NCBI GenBank assembly: GCA_963995505.1
Contig: OZ023184.1
Coordinates: 2,914,001 to 2,978,000 of the forward strand
Length of the DNA stretch: 64,000 nucleotides
Direction: 5' to 3'
From: Hypericum androsaemum
Taxonomy: Eukaryota > Streptophyta > Magnoliopsida > Malpighiales > Hypericaceae
Numbering within the stretch: position 1 is the first letter of the stretch; each line of letters opens with the position of its first letter. Under the pieces are notes generated by a model. It did no database searches, had not been told where the DNA came from, and saw only the letters and a list, made by a program, of their open reading frames with translations. The position numbers and the translations under genes are program-made. Below are positions 45,787-56,916 of the stretch, in pieces.

Positions 45787-45800
45787 CGTGCCAGTATGTA
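45270..45800 (-). pseudogene. Captured host gene fragment with two exon pieces
   Basis: On the minus strand RGGGKEELSILPRHTKVVVIG and VLVSLQGVVKKAVGLGGWHW end at a donor-like CTG/GTAAAT near 45604. About 260 bp further, APTKNEDDDDLEFDNIQWNG (45340-45275) ends in a stop. I remember a conserved plant protein in which the same two stretches are separated by a short exon that is missing here. I cannot name the family. Retained intron-like DNA points to capture from genomic DNA, not from mRNA. Confidence 0.65.
45750..45785 (+). repeat. Run of 36 C
   Basis: An uninterrupted homopolymer inside the Pack-MULE. It makes the minus-strand frame read as polyglycine. The true length is likely to vary or be poorly assembled. 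Confidence 0.9.
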
Positions 45801-46038
45801 GAAGATGTCGCCGGAGAAGATGGAAGGGTCGCTGGAGGGGAGGTAGGAGACAACTCTAGGGATATAATAGTCATTTCAGGATGAAAAAAATAAAAAAATT
45901 GATGACGTCAGCGGGGGACCAGAGAGTATAATAAAAACCAAACTACAGGGGCTTCGAAATTAGTAGAAAAACTACAGGATCCTCAGAGTCTATTTGACTA
46001 TACCCTAGAGTCTTGAGAGTAATTATCTCAAAAGTTTG

Positions 46039-46887
46039 TGTACAAATAGCTTATACTAGAAAGATCAAATCACATGAAAATTGACAATTTTAAAAATCTT
46101 TATCAAAAAAAGTTTCAACGTGGAGAAGATGTTGTGACGTGCATTAAGTTTTTAAAACAAGAGTGTCAGAAATTTCAATTTTGATTTGATCTTCAAAATG
46201 TTGATATATGTTGCTTATATGAAATTTTTTAATAAAATATCCATTAATATGATGTTAGATAATCTATTGTAAATGTTATTTGATTTTTGTTAATAAAATT
46301 ATTGGTTTCTAAAAAAATTGATTTACTTATTTACAGTTGTCATATTTTATTTGTAAAATTCGTTATACATCTAAACTTTAAACTCAAATTACTCGACTAT
46401 TTTTATACTCTCACAGCAAATGCTAGTTGATACATATGCCATAGTTTATGATTCCTAGCTTTATGAAGAAGCAATGGTAGCGATTCTACGGATCTTGGTA
46501 TCTGATTATTTAATCTCCAACAACTAAGTTCTATTATTTTTACATGGTTCGCATGTACTAGCCCAAACCTTATCCAACAGATTTTCCCTCCTTTGGTCTA
46601 TTTTAAACCAAGACAAAAAGGGGATAAGCACTAAACGAATCCAACATTGGTCTTATTTAAAAACTAATGATTCCCAGCGATACCAATATTTTTTATGCTC
46701 CACCCTGTTCCTATCTGCTCTTCCGATGAAGATCCAAGTCCGCCCTCATTCATTCTTTTTTGCATGAAGGTGTGTCCATTAACCCTATGGCTATGTTACA
46801 CCATGCTTCTTACTTGTCTGCATAATTTTTGCAGGTATCAAGTTTGATTTTGCAACAAAAAAATAGGGATGCTGCCCCTCAAACTTC
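46039..46887. other. Intergenic, no gene seen
   Basis: AT-rich lead-in to the RNase H relic. A TTTTTGCAG acceptor-like sequence near 46826-46834 lies before it, but no upstream exon was recognised. Confidence 0.45.
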
Positions 46888-47364
46888 ATGGAGTGCTCCA
46901 GGAGTTGGAACTGTGAAGCCTCTTGGTCGAATACCTCAGATTCGGCAGGGTTGGGCGCGGTTGCTAGAAATTACCTTGGCCTCGTGATGGAAGGTCAGAC
47001 AGACTTGAAGGTTGCTTTATCGCCTTTGGAAGCGGAGCTTCTAGCTGTTGAGCTCACCCTCAATTTGATTAAAGTGAAGTATCAAGGCGTTCAAACTATC
47101 GTGGAGACGGATTATCTTTTGGCGTACAATTTTGTAAATGACCACTCCTCTTTTGTTTACTGGCAAGTTGAATCGCTTGTCTTTACACTTAAGTTGCTTC
47201 TTGGTGATTTGCCAAATTGTAGGATAATTTTGACCCCCTGTGTGCTTAACCAGGTTGCAGACTGGTTAAGTAAAAAGTGTAGGCTCGGGTCTCTCCCTGA
47301 AGATTGGAAGACTATCCCCCCCGGAGAGCTCGATGTTCTCTTATTTTCAGACTTTTTTACTTGA
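46888..47364 (+). pseudogene. RNase H-like domain, probably LINE-derived
   Basis: A 158-codon frame with the plant RVT_3/RNase H-like order: WNCEASWSNTSDSAGLGAVA, LSPLEAELLAVELTL, IVETDYLLAYN, NQVADWLSK, then LPEDWKTIPPGELDVLLF. The usual first catalytic aspartate (NCDAS) is glutamate here, while the later E, D and D are present. The preceding TSWSAPGV phrase, normally just upstream in the same frame, is in another frame, so a frameshift separates them. Such domains end plant non-LTR retroelement polyproteins and also occur as short stand-alone genes. No RT is nearby. Loss of function is likely, not certain. Confidence 0.7.
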
Positions 47365-48207
47365 TGATTAATATATTTGGTCGTGGTTTCTCAAAAAGTC
47401 CGTCCTCATTCACAAAAGTTCATATTAAAGTAACAACTTATCAGCAATGACCTGCAGCCTGATGACATTGCATTTAGTGACCCCGTATTTTCCCTATTTC
47501 TCTACCTTTTTTATCTACTCCTATGTAATAGAGTTGAACATAGTCAGGTCTATTTTGTGAGTGATTTTTTTAATGATATTTTTTATGTTAGTTGGAAAAA
47601 AAATCAAGTGATTTGTTTAGTTAGTCTTTCACTACTTTTTTTGATAAGTTACTCTTTCAGTACCTTTTTTTTGATAAATTACTCTTTCACTACCTTCAAC
47701 GCAAAAACATGAGGTTTTGTGATTTTTTTAAATAACTTAGAATCTCTATATCAAACCCAAAATTTTAAGGTAATGGGTTGATCGATTTTTTATACTTATA
47801 AACTTGCCCCTTGTATTAAGCGGGCTTTGACTTCGCCAAAGTGCAAGAAACGGGGGTCGTGCGAGCATAACAATGGGCACGTGATCAAGCCACTCATCAT
47901 GTTAGAATCTCCAAATTCAACCCAAAACCTTAAGGCAATTAGTTGGTAGATTTTTTATACTTATAAACTTGTCCACTACTCTTGCACTAAGCGATGTGGG
48001 ATTCTCAATAATAAATATCAATCTTTATTAATAAAAAGAAAAGTAATAACAATAGTAATATTGACAACCAAACCCACGATGAGACATCCATATTCAAGTT
48101 ATCCCACAAGTTGTTAGTCAAGAACAAATCTAAATCTCATCGATAAATTATGCTACAACTAAAGATCTGAGTACCCACAGCACATACCCAAACCACTCTC
48201 TTGCACA
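47365..48207. other. Intergenic with a dispersed direct repeat
   Basis: TTAGAATCTC ... AACCCAAAA and GATTTTTTATACTTATAAAC occur at about 47748-47835 and again at 47910-48005, a direct repeat of about 90 bp. No gene was seen. Confidence 0.55.
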
Positions 48208-48212
48208 AGACC

Positions 48213-48639
48213 AGTTGGGAGTGGCGAGAATGAAGAGCAAGCTGGCGCCCGTTAGCTTATTGTCTACCGTCAAATAGGCAAAACAACCAAGGCTAGCGGA
48301 TACTATCCCCCTAGCAGACGCTAGGGGTGGCAGACAGAAGGTATGGCCTAACGGCCGTTAGGCCTCTGGCACCCGCTAGGGCATGCTGATAATTATTTTA
48401 TATTTTGCTCAGACTCTTGTTTCAGACTCCTAGGACGACCTAGATAGGTTTCTTGGTGTGCAAAAGTTTGTCTCTATATAAAGACATATTACCATAATTT
48501 ATGTATGACTTTGTAACTCATATCTCATCAACAAAAGTTCTCATTTTTCTCCGTGGATGTAAATATTAGATCGAACTACGTAATCTCTTGTGTCCGTATT
48601 TTGTGTGTGTTATTATTCTATTGAGGTAATTTTCTAACA
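48213..48639 (+). repeat. 5' LTR of the defective copia element
   Basis: Shares GGGAGTGG(C/T)GAGAATGAAG, several CTAGGGG(T)-type short palindromes and TTTGTCTCTATATAA (candidate TATA region) with 50606-51032. The LTRs differ by many substitutions, so the insertion is old. Confidence 0.9.
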
Positions 48640-48664
48640 ACTGGTATCAGAGCTAAGGTTGAGG

Positions 48665-50121
48665 ATGGCAGGTCACAATGTGAAGTTTGTCTTGGTGAAG
48701 TTCGATGACTCATAAAATTTTGGGTTATAGCAAAGGCGTGTCAAAGATCTGCTAGTCCAACAAGGAATGGTCAGTACACTCTCATGGAAGAAGCCTGAGA
48801 AGATTGAGGAGCAAGAGTGGAAAGAGATGGAGGTCAAGGCGGTGGCGATGATTTGCTTGTGCTTGGCGGATGATATGATGCATCATATCATGGATGAGGA
48901 GTCAACATCTGGGGTTTGAAAGAAATTAGAGCATAGGTATGTATCAAAATCTCTGTCGAACGAGCTTTATCTTAAGCAAAGATTGTACGGGCCTAAGATG
49001 ATGGATGACTCATATTTGAGCCAACATATCAACGGTTTCAATCAACTAATGAGTAATTTGATAAGGGTCAATGTGAAGTTCGAGGATGAAAACAAGGCAT
49101 TATTGCTGCTGAATTTCTTACCAAGTTCATACAAAAGTTTGGTTACCACTCTAACTTGGGACAATGAGTCATTGGTGTTAGAGGACATCACTAGTGCTCT
49201 ACTGGAATTTCATGAAAGGAAGAAGGTCGGCGATGAACGAGGAGAAGGGTTGGTTGTGAGGGGTAGCCATGGTCATAGAGAAGGAGAAGATGGAAGAGGA
49301 TCCTAGTCGAGGTCTAGAAGGTTCAAAAAAAATTACTTCGAGTACGGAGAAAATTGGCACATGAAGAAAAATTTTCCAAGAAGAACTCAGGGCCACGAGG
49401 AAAAAAGATCGGTATCCATGAATATGGCCTCATATTCGAATGGATCAGATGGTGATTGTCTTTCTATCTTATTAAGTCCTAAGCATCATGTTGATTTCTG
49501 GATTTTTAATAGTACTTGCTTTTTTCACATAATGCCCAAGAGGGATTTGTTCGACACCTACAAGTTCGTTGATTCATGTATGATGACTATGAGTGATTGT
49601 TCTACTTGTAGAATTGCTTGCATATGAGACTTGCGAATCAAGTTGTGGGATGGTGTTGAGAGAAAGTTGTGTGGGGTTAGGCATATTCCAAAGTTGGAAT
49701 GAATTTGATCACATTAGGAGCCTTAGATTATAGTGGGTACAACTATAAGGTTGAATGTAGTCTAATTGAGGTAGAGAATGATGCTATGGTGGTGATGAAG
49801 GGTGAAAAGGATGCTAGGAACACCTACAGATTAGTGGGGAAAATGGTTGTAGTAGGAGTCGCCTCAATGGGTTTCGATGGAGGCGGGAAAAGGTTTTGGC
49901 ATATGAGGTTAGATCGTATGAAGGAGCGAAGTCTTGACATAAATAGTTTGAGTGCAACCAATAGGGTTTTTGGAATGGGATTCACAGAGACAAGGTTAGC
50001 AAGGCCCTGTTATGGTTGTCTAAAAGTGCGCAAAATAAAGGTGTTGGGTAGGTTTGGCCTTAGGAATGCAAATCTGTTGGTAACATCACGAACGAATCAG
50101 GATTTATTTACTCAAGGGTGA
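48665..50121 (+). pseudogene. Copia gag/protease/pre-integrase relic
   Basis: From ATG 48665 the frame reads MAGHNVKFVLVKFDDS, then stops, then a UBN2-type Gag (MMHHIMDEES, LYLKQRLYGPKMMDDSYLSQ, LLLNFLPSSYKSLVTTL). The zinc knuckle has lost its cysteines (YFEYGENWHMKKNF). The protease active site reads WIFNSTCFFHIMP where copia has D-S. A pre-integrase stretch RFWHMRLDRMKERSLDI follows near 49891-49944. There are several in-frame stops. It is a dead copy with no enzymatic capacity. Confidence 0.85.
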
Positions 50122-50605
50122 GTGGTGAAGTTCGTGACATATCAAGGATTCTACTAGGTGGAACAAAAGGCTGCCCATTAAATGTTATGACTTGTAGCAT
50201 TTATTTGAGGCAAAAATAACAAGGTCCAGCAAAAAAGTAGTTCGAGGTTGCAGATTTTGGAGATGATCGATAAAATAGAGGAGTGTCTATTAATAACAAG
50301 ATTGCTTCAGCGGGTGAACATGCAAGTGCGGGTTCGATGGAGGTTGGAGGGAACACACCAAGCAAGCTTGAGAGCTATTCGAGTTTAGAGGATGTCTTCA
50401 AGTGATTGAACAAAGGTTGAGAGAAAGTGCAGATGGTCTTATTGATGACGGTGCATCTATGGTTCAAGGTGGAGTCGATGAATTCAGTTTGATTTTATAA
50501 GATATCTTGTTTCTTCAAGGGTATTTTCTCATCAAGGTAGAGTTTGTTAAGGTTCGGCTGAAACTTCATGGTTCTTCGGAAGAGATGACGTCTCGCCAAG
50601 GTGAT

Positions 50606-51032
50606 TGTTGGGAGTGGTGAGAATGAAGAGCAAGCTTGCGCCTGCTAGCTTATTGGTTGCCGCCAAATAGGCAAAGAAGCTAAGGCTAGCAGACGCTAGC
50701 CCCCTAGTAGATGCTAGGGGTGGCGGGCAGACGGTGTGGCCTAGCAGTCGATGGGCCTCTAGAACCTGCTAGGGCATGCTGGCAGTTGTTTCCTATTTTG
50801 CTCGAACTCCTGTTTCAGACTCTTAGGACGACCTAGATAGATTTTTTGGTGTGCAAAGGTTTGTCTCTATATAAGGACATGTTACTCTAGTTTATGTATA
50901 ACTTTGTAACTCGGATCTCATCAATAAAAATTCACCTTTCTTTCCGTGGACGTAGTCATTAAGCCGAATCATGTAATTTTTTATGTCTGTATTCTTTGTG
51001 CGTTCTTGTTCTCTTAAGGTAATTTTCAAACA
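50606..51032 (+). repeat. 3' LTR of the defective copia element
   Basis: Partner of 48213-48639, equal in length, ending TTTTCAAACA before AGACC. Confidence 0.9.
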
Positions 51033-51037
51033 AGACC

Positions 51038-52722
51038 GTGCGAAGTTGCAACCGCAAACTCAGTAAAAAATATTATCGCCGTAAAATCTAGTGAAATAAA
51101 ACCAGCAACAGGGCAGAATAGGGCAAATTACGTTAACACTGAAATTTCCTAGGAAAAGAAGACTAAAGTAATATAAAATAAGATAAAAGCCAAATGAGCG
51201 TTTAAAAACTAAAAGAAAAATAAACGAATCAAGGTATCTAGTCGCTTTTGTGCTCGTGTCTTGCTTTCGACGATGATTCAACTTTTCATATATATATATA
51301 AATCTTTTGATATCTAAACATTATTAAACTGATTAATTTAATTCGTATTAGTTCATAAAGAGCTCCAAAATTCTACTCATCGAATTGAGATTGTATTAAA
51401 TGTTAACTGTAATAGGTTGATCAGTACCACCCAGAGCAAAATGAAGATTGTGGATGTAATGGGGCGAGACACGCGTGCACATTGTACGTCTGAGGAACTT
51501 CATGCATTGTACAAATAGTATTGTTGGTTATGGAGCATACCTTACTGCGAACAGTGGTACAACCTATCACGAGCAATGATACACTATGTTGTAAGAAATA
51601 GTATACTATGTCGCGAGCAATGTACAACAACAAAATAAACTAGATCTCAAAAAAAAAAAGACAGAAGTAACTGGTTAACTCTCTCTATAGTAGTAATATT
51701 TTTCCCTAGAATTATAGAACCCATGGTGTACCATGGTCGATGTCCTATCTTGCTTAGTGTTTTGCTCCTTTGGTTGATTTTCCTTATATTTAGAATCGAT
51801 GTTAAATTGTGTGTTATTTTCTATCTTTCCGTTACTACTTTCTTCGTTCATTTACTCATTTATACTATTTTTGGAATCTCGCATTTTCAATTTTATTTCG
51901 TCTATGTGATACTATCAGTCCTTATTTCGGACTCACTGAACTGCATAATATTTGGTAAGAAAACATTCAATAAAAATGTAATATGGTCCAAGAGACAACA
52001 AATAGATTAGAAATAAATACGAGATAAATTTGAAAATGGTTCAATCTTATAGTCCCCGAATAAAATTGAAATCCAAACTTCGAAAATAAATCATTTACGG
52101 TCCAAAAAATATCCATTTTACAACTTGCTGTATTTGGATCGGTGCATTTATTATTGTCATATAAAGCAAGACATACAACTACTACTAAATTTCCAATTTT
52201 CTGTAGACAGAGAAAGTTGGTGGCGATTAGGTGGGAGATTAAGAGATTAAGGCGGTGATGGACTTGGCAAATAAAAATAAATAAAATAAAAAGCCATTAA
52301 AAAGTAGAGGAAAATTGGGAAAGGGCAACTTTTCTTGAAGCATCCGTCAATATTAGCACGTGAAAGGGACACCAACCACAAAATACGACACGTGATGGCG
52401 GCTGGCGCGCGTGGTCGCCTCCATGTCCAGTTGTCCACCCCGAGAAACATCTCGTTGATTATCGCGATAAGAGTGATTCTTATATTAAATTCTTAATTCC
52501 TAACCCCGATTTAATCAAAAGTTCCAACTTCTCCGCAGACGATATTTAGTTGTCGATAATTTTCCTAGAGTGGAGTGGAGTGGACCGACAATTTCCTCGA
52601 TTTAACTTCAACACAGAAAAATATAGTCGGCCCGTTTTTAGAGGCCATCGCATGTATGTTGCTATAATTTCATATCCTTATGTTTACGAAAAATAATACT
52701 AGGTTGCTGTACTTTTTCGATC
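51038..52722. other. Intergenic, no gene seen
   Basis: AT-rich. The hydrophobic frame at 51723-52010 lacks any family signature. A short TATATATATATA run is at about 51289. Confidence 0.5.
51470..51640. repeat. Degenerate ~22-23-bp repeat
   Basis: GAGCAATGATACACTATGTT, AATAGTATACTATGTCGC and GAGCAATGTACAAC are spaced at 20-24 bp, with weaker copies upstream. This resembles the short-period arrays seen elsewhere in the window, but no flanking inverted repeats were found. Confidence 0.4.
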
Positions 52723-52730
52723 TTTGAAAT

Positions 52731-53164
52731 CATAGTTTTAAAAAATATAGTTCGATCGGTTGGACCACGAATCGGATATCAGAGCGGTCTATTTTTAGGG
52801 GCAAAAAAGTTTTCTGTCAGACCGCCCAAAATTTGGTCGGACCGGGCAGTTTATACTAATTTTTGACTCTGACCACCTGGTCTAACCGAATTTTATCTAA
52901 ATTAGCATAAAATTAAACAAAAAAATCGTATCATATGCTCAATTTCTCTTAATCAACAAAAAAAATGGACTTTATATGTTATAAATTTGTTGATATTTCT
53001 AAAATGTAGATTTTGAAGCCTATATTTCGACTATTTAGTATACATATTATTCGGAAGATATTAAAAAATTAATTAAAAAATATTCGGTCTGACCGATGGT
53101 TTGACCGATCAGGCCAAAAAAGACAAAATTCAGCCCGTACCAAAACTCGTATTTTAAAACAATG
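52731..53164. mobile_element. Non-autonomous hAT-like element, CATAGTTTTAAAA family
   Basis: Ends CATAGTTTTAAAAAATA and ATTTTAAAACAATG. Flanks TTTGAAAT (52723-52730) and TTTGAAAC (53165-53172) form an 8-bp duplication with one mismatch. The inner motifs GATCGGT(T)GGACCACGAATCGG match those at the left end of 22384-23209. Confidence 0.7.
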
Positions 53165-53446
53165 TTTGAAACCGAATTTTTTATCGAGAGGATAGATGAA
53201 GTGATTCAGAAGAAAATGTACAATAGATTGTGAATCCATCATTTACAAATTTAGCTTTGGTCGATTTGTCCAAGTCGTATTCCACCATACAGTTTCTTAA
53301 ACAATATTTAAACATTTATCAAACTAGCCAAATCAAATCATAAGATTATCGTTTTTATTATTGATGAATTAATAATTTTCTAAATTCATAAAATTTTATG
53401 GTTGCAAGAGAGAGTAAAACGAGTTTTCTCTCAACCCTTTAATCAC

Positions 53447-53828
53447 GGGACCAGATTTAGTCCTGGAATGGGTCATTCAGGACGGTCCTGGATGACAGAT
53501 CATTGGATATATTTGGGAAAGACTACTGGATATACACAGGACATACATTAGAAATATACGGCAGACCATTGGATATACACGGAGCATACCATTGGATATA
53601 TACCGGACAAACTATTTTATCCGATTCCTTTTATCCCGGGACGGTCCTGATTTATCCGGGACGGTTCCCGTAAAATTATTTTATCATAACTGGATAGATC
53701 ATTTTATCATAACTGGGTAGACCATTTTATCATAACTGGGTAGACCATTTTATCATAACTGGGCGAACTATTTTATCCTCCAGGACGGTCCTAACACGTT
53801 TTACACGTCCAAGACCAAATCTAGTCCC
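53447..53828. mobile_element. MULE-like element with a 22-bp array, copy 1
   Basis: Inverted ends GGGACCAGATTTAGTCCTGG and CCAAGACCAAATCTAGTCCC, with the perfect 9-bp duplication TTTAATCAC at 53438-53446 and 53829-53837. The 382-bp element is filled with short-period repeats. The clearest are four copies of ATTTTATCATAACTGGGTAG(ACC) at about 53668-53775. Confidence 0.9.
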
Positions 53829-53956
53829 TTTAATCACACCACGCCAGAGAAAAAAGGAAGTATCCATTTATTTCGGAAAAGTTCGTCATTTCTTTCATGT
53901 CCTAATTTTATGATTTGTTCTTATTGAGCAAATGAGTGTACTTGTACTCTAAATAT

Positions 53957-54091
53957 ACGCGATTGGATTTGGTCCTGGACATATATATCGAATAGTCTAT
54001 TCGTATATATTTAATAGTCTGTCCTATGTATATCTAATGGTCTCCCATCCAAAATCGTCCTGAATAGCCCATTCCGGAACCAAATCTGGTC
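53957..54091. mobile_element. MULE-like element with a 22-bp array, copy 2
   Basis: A 135-bp relative. The left side has GGATTTGGTCCTGGAC and the right CCGGAACCAAATCTGGTC. Flanks TCTAAATAT (53948-53956) and ACTAAATAT (54092-54100) match in 8 of 9 bases. The interior is about three units of a 22-bp repeat (ATATATTTAATAGTCTGTCC). Confidence 0.7.
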
Positions 54092-54100
54092 ACTAAATAT

Positions 54101-54742
54101 GCAACCAAACCTGGTTATGGCAAAAGTTTATACCAATAAATCTACGCTTACCAGAAATACTTATTTCCATATCAAGTTTTAAAGTTGCGTAGATTTCATT
54201 TTAACTAGAATTATTTCTAATCAAAGTAGCTGAAATTTGCAAATAAAATTTATAAATAACTAACAAGGCAGTTTCTTTAAATGGTCTAGAATTCCATCTG
54301 CCGTATTTTAGGAATTCATTTGTAGATAATAATTTTTTACAAAATTAATTTATAATAATAAATTTTTTATGCTCATTTGAAACTAAATACAGGGTTAGAT
54401 GACCCAAGTCAAATTATTTTTTAGTATTTTTGGATTATAACCATTCTCCATTTCAATGTATAAAAAATTTCGTACTGGACTATCTGTCTACTATAAGAGA
54501 AAAATGCACAATAGACCATATTAGAAATAATTTTTCTTAATATTATATTTTTATTTCTTAAACTGAAAAATTTTCATTGAAAAAAAAACTCTTAACAATT
54601 TAACATTAACTCCCATTGATATTTATTTATTACAGGATTGATTAGGTTGCCCCATATCTCCCGTTATCTTGTACCTCGTCTCCTGGGATTTATCCTTTTT
54701 AGTAGTTAAAACTTTAAAAATGTCGTCCACCTCACAAGCACA
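54101..54742. other. Intergenic, no gene seen
   Basis: AT-rich sequence separating two related MULE-like elements. Confidence 0.5.
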
Positions 54743-54751
54743 AAACCTTTA

Positions 54752-56228
54752 GGGACCGAATTTGGTTCTGGATGTGTAAAGTGAGCCAGGACTAACCTCG
54801 ATAAAAGGGAAACCATTATATTGATTTTTTAAATCATGTGCAAGATCTGACGGCCAATACTAAATGGGATAATTTTGTACCTTTCACATCCTTTGTTCCC
54901 CTTTCTCTCTCCTGCCTCTCATTCCAGAACGCTCCAACACACACACATGTACGCACGCACGAACGCCCGCGTGAGGTGGACGACTGATGGCGAGGACGAA
55001 GATGACCGAGATGACGTTGATGAAGACTGACGACGAGGACTGATGGTGAGGACGAAGACTGACGGCGAGGACGACGAGCGAACCGACGAAGAGGACGAAG
55101 ACGACTGTGGCGGCGTCTTCCCGGCGCCGGTGAACTGTTGCTTCCCGACGCCAGCAACTCCCCTCTTTTGCGTCTTCTCGAGGCGCTACGACATCGGCGG
55201 TATCCAGATCTGATTTGATCAAAAATCCTATTTTGTTCCTGTTTTGTTTTTATTTTTATTGTTCTCGATTGAGTTCCTTTGTTGTTCTTATTACCGTTGT
55301 AATAAACCGATATGATTCGGTGCAACTTTCGTTTATTTGGATTGTAAGTTACTTATTATGTTGTCTTTCTCCTTTGCTTTCTTCTGGTTTTTTATGTTTT
55401 TGCTTGGCTGGGGATGAAGAAGAATAATAGTCGGGCGGAGATTTAAAATGGTTTGTCTGGTTATGTTAAAAAAGTTTGTCCGATTATGTTAAAATAGTTT
55501 GCCCAGTTATATCGAATGGTATGTCCGGTTATATTAAATGGTATGCCGGATTATATTAAATGATATCAAATGGTATGTCGAATGGTATGTCCGGTTATAT
55601 TAAATGATATGAACAGTTGTATTAAATAGTACGCCCGATTATATTAAAATGGTTTGTTCGGTTATGTTAAAACGGTTTGCCCAATTATATCGAATGATAT
55701 GTTCGGTTATATTAAATGGTATGCCCAGTTATATCAAATAATATACTCAATTATGTTGAATGGTATGTCCAGTTATATTAAATAGTACGCTCGGTTATAT
55801 TAAATGGTATACCCAGTTATATTAATTGGTATGCCCGATTATACTGAATGGTATGTCCGATTATTAAATAATTAATTAAATTATATATCGACAGGTCTGT
55901 TCATTTATATTAAATAGTATATCCGGTTATATCAAATGGTATGTTCGATTATATCTAATGTTATGTCTGGTTATTAAAAATAATTATAATAAGAAAGTTA
56001 AATAAATAATTAAATAAATTTTAAGTTAAAAAATGAAAAGCGCATGATACCCACTTAAATAGAAAAATTATTTAATTAATTTTACCCCAACGAAAAAGTG
56101 ACGAGCTTGTTTCTCATAGCTCATCTTCCCTTTTTATTTTTTTTGCCCATTCTACCCCGATCCACTTGTACACGAGGACTGTCATGAATATTGCATACAT
56201 GACTAAATTTGGTCCCAAATTTGGTCCC
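54752..56228. mobile_element. MULE-like element with a 22-bp array, copy 3
   Basis: The left end GGGACCGAATTTGGTTCTGG matches, inverted, the right end GACTAAATTTGGTCCC; similarity continues inward (CCAGGACTAACC against GAGGACTGTCATG). Flanks AAACCTTTA (54743-54751) and AAATTTTTA (56229-56237) agree in 7 of 9 bases. From left to right it holds AGATCTGACGG, a pyrimidine-rich stretch, a GC-rich gene-like block (54900-55220) and a long 22-bp array. Confidence 0.75.
55448..55990 (+). repeat. Minisatellite of ~22-bp units, about 24 copies
   Basis: Consensus near GGTATGTCCGGTTATATTAAAT with frequent variants (GCCCAGTTATATCGAATGGT, GTTCGGTTATGTTAAAA). It lies in the right half of the element at 54752-56228. 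Read on the other strand, the repeat in copy 1 (GGTCTACCCAGTTATGATAAA) is the same unit. Confidence 0.9.
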
Positions 56229-56237
56229 AAATTTTTA

Positions 56238-56916
56238 ATCTATGATATTTATAGTAGAATTTTATTTAAATACATGTTCTTTCAATTATGTTATATTCAT
56301 AAACCTTGTATCAAATACCTTCTCTCTTTTTTTAGGTACCTTCTTTTCTTTAAGTGATTAAAAAAGGAACTGTTTATTTTGATCGGAACAAATCGTAAAC
56401 TCAAATTACTTATTACTCGGATCAACTCGTGTTGAAAAAAAAAACCGAACATTTGAAAGCAGTAAGAAACTGGCCTAAACAGGAAGTGTGGTGGAGAAAG
56501 AAAACAGGCAACAAGGACGACAAGGGAAAAAACAAAACTCCGAGAGAGCTTCACTAGAAAAGGAGGGAGACCCCCAACAAGAACAACAAGAAGAAGAAGT
56601 AAAGCAGAAGCAAACCTCTCTCTCTCTCGGTTTTTTAACTGTTGGTAGCCCATAAGAAAAAAGAATAAAAGAACAAATATACCTAATACTACTACTGCTG
56701 CTACTACAGCTGCATAGCCCCCACAAGACAGGACTTAGTTGTCCGTACACATCCTTGTCCAAGAGATATTCAGATATTATATGTGTGTGTGTATATATAT
56801 AGAGAGAGATAGAGTGGGTAAAGATTGAATCCTTTTTTTAGAAGGTAAAGATTGAATCTTTGGGTACCCAAATCCAGGAATATCCGAAGGGGAGGGGAGG
56901 CAAATCCAGGAAGGAG
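56238..56916. other. Upstream region of the ACR10-type gene
   Basis: Contains a TG/TA/GA microsatellite at 56781-56812 and probably the promoter and 5' UTR of the downstream gene. I cannot fix a transcription start. Minus-strand frames here (56297-56762) have no recognised domain. Confidence 0.5.

Larger units (their letters stand above)
44845..46029. mobile_element. Pack-MULE carrying a plant gene fragment
   Basis: Inverted ends start GAGATAATTACTCTCAGGAC and run for about 190-240 bp on both sides. The perfect 9-bp duplication AAAAGTTTG is at 44836-44844 and 46030-46038. The terminal family is the same as at 33504-34468. The interior carries exon-like sequence on the minus strand (see the next entry), an intron-like AT-rich stretch and a 36-base C run. 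There is no transposase. Confidence 0.92.
48213..51032 (+). mobile_element. Defective Ty1/copia element
   Basis: 427-bp LTRs (48213-48639 and 50606-51032) with the perfect target duplication AGACC (48208-48212 and 51033-51037). The right LTR starts TGTTGGG; the left one AGTTGGG, a mutated end. The primer-binding site TGGTATCAGAGC at 48642-48653 is the initiator-Met tRNA type. The internal 2.0 kb has a broken gag, protease and pre-integrase region. The integrase core, RT and RNase H are deleted. Confidence 0.93.

Noticed and set aside
45536..45874. Polyglycine protein
   Set aside because: The glycine run is the C36 homopolymer inside a Pack-MULE; only the flanking captured exon is meaningful.
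51723..52010. Hydrophobic 95-codon frame
   Set aside because: AT-rich DNA gives Phe/Ile/Leu-rich frames by chance; no family motif, splice partner or conserved start was seen.
54834..55325. Arg/Ser-rich minus-strand frames
   Set aside because: They fall in the GC-rich core of a MULE-like element and overlap in several frames; no domain is recognisable.
56860..56916. Upstream in-frame start for the ACR10-type gene
   Set aside because: It would add 19 basic residues absent from the family; MGIMYDEV at 56917 matches the family start.
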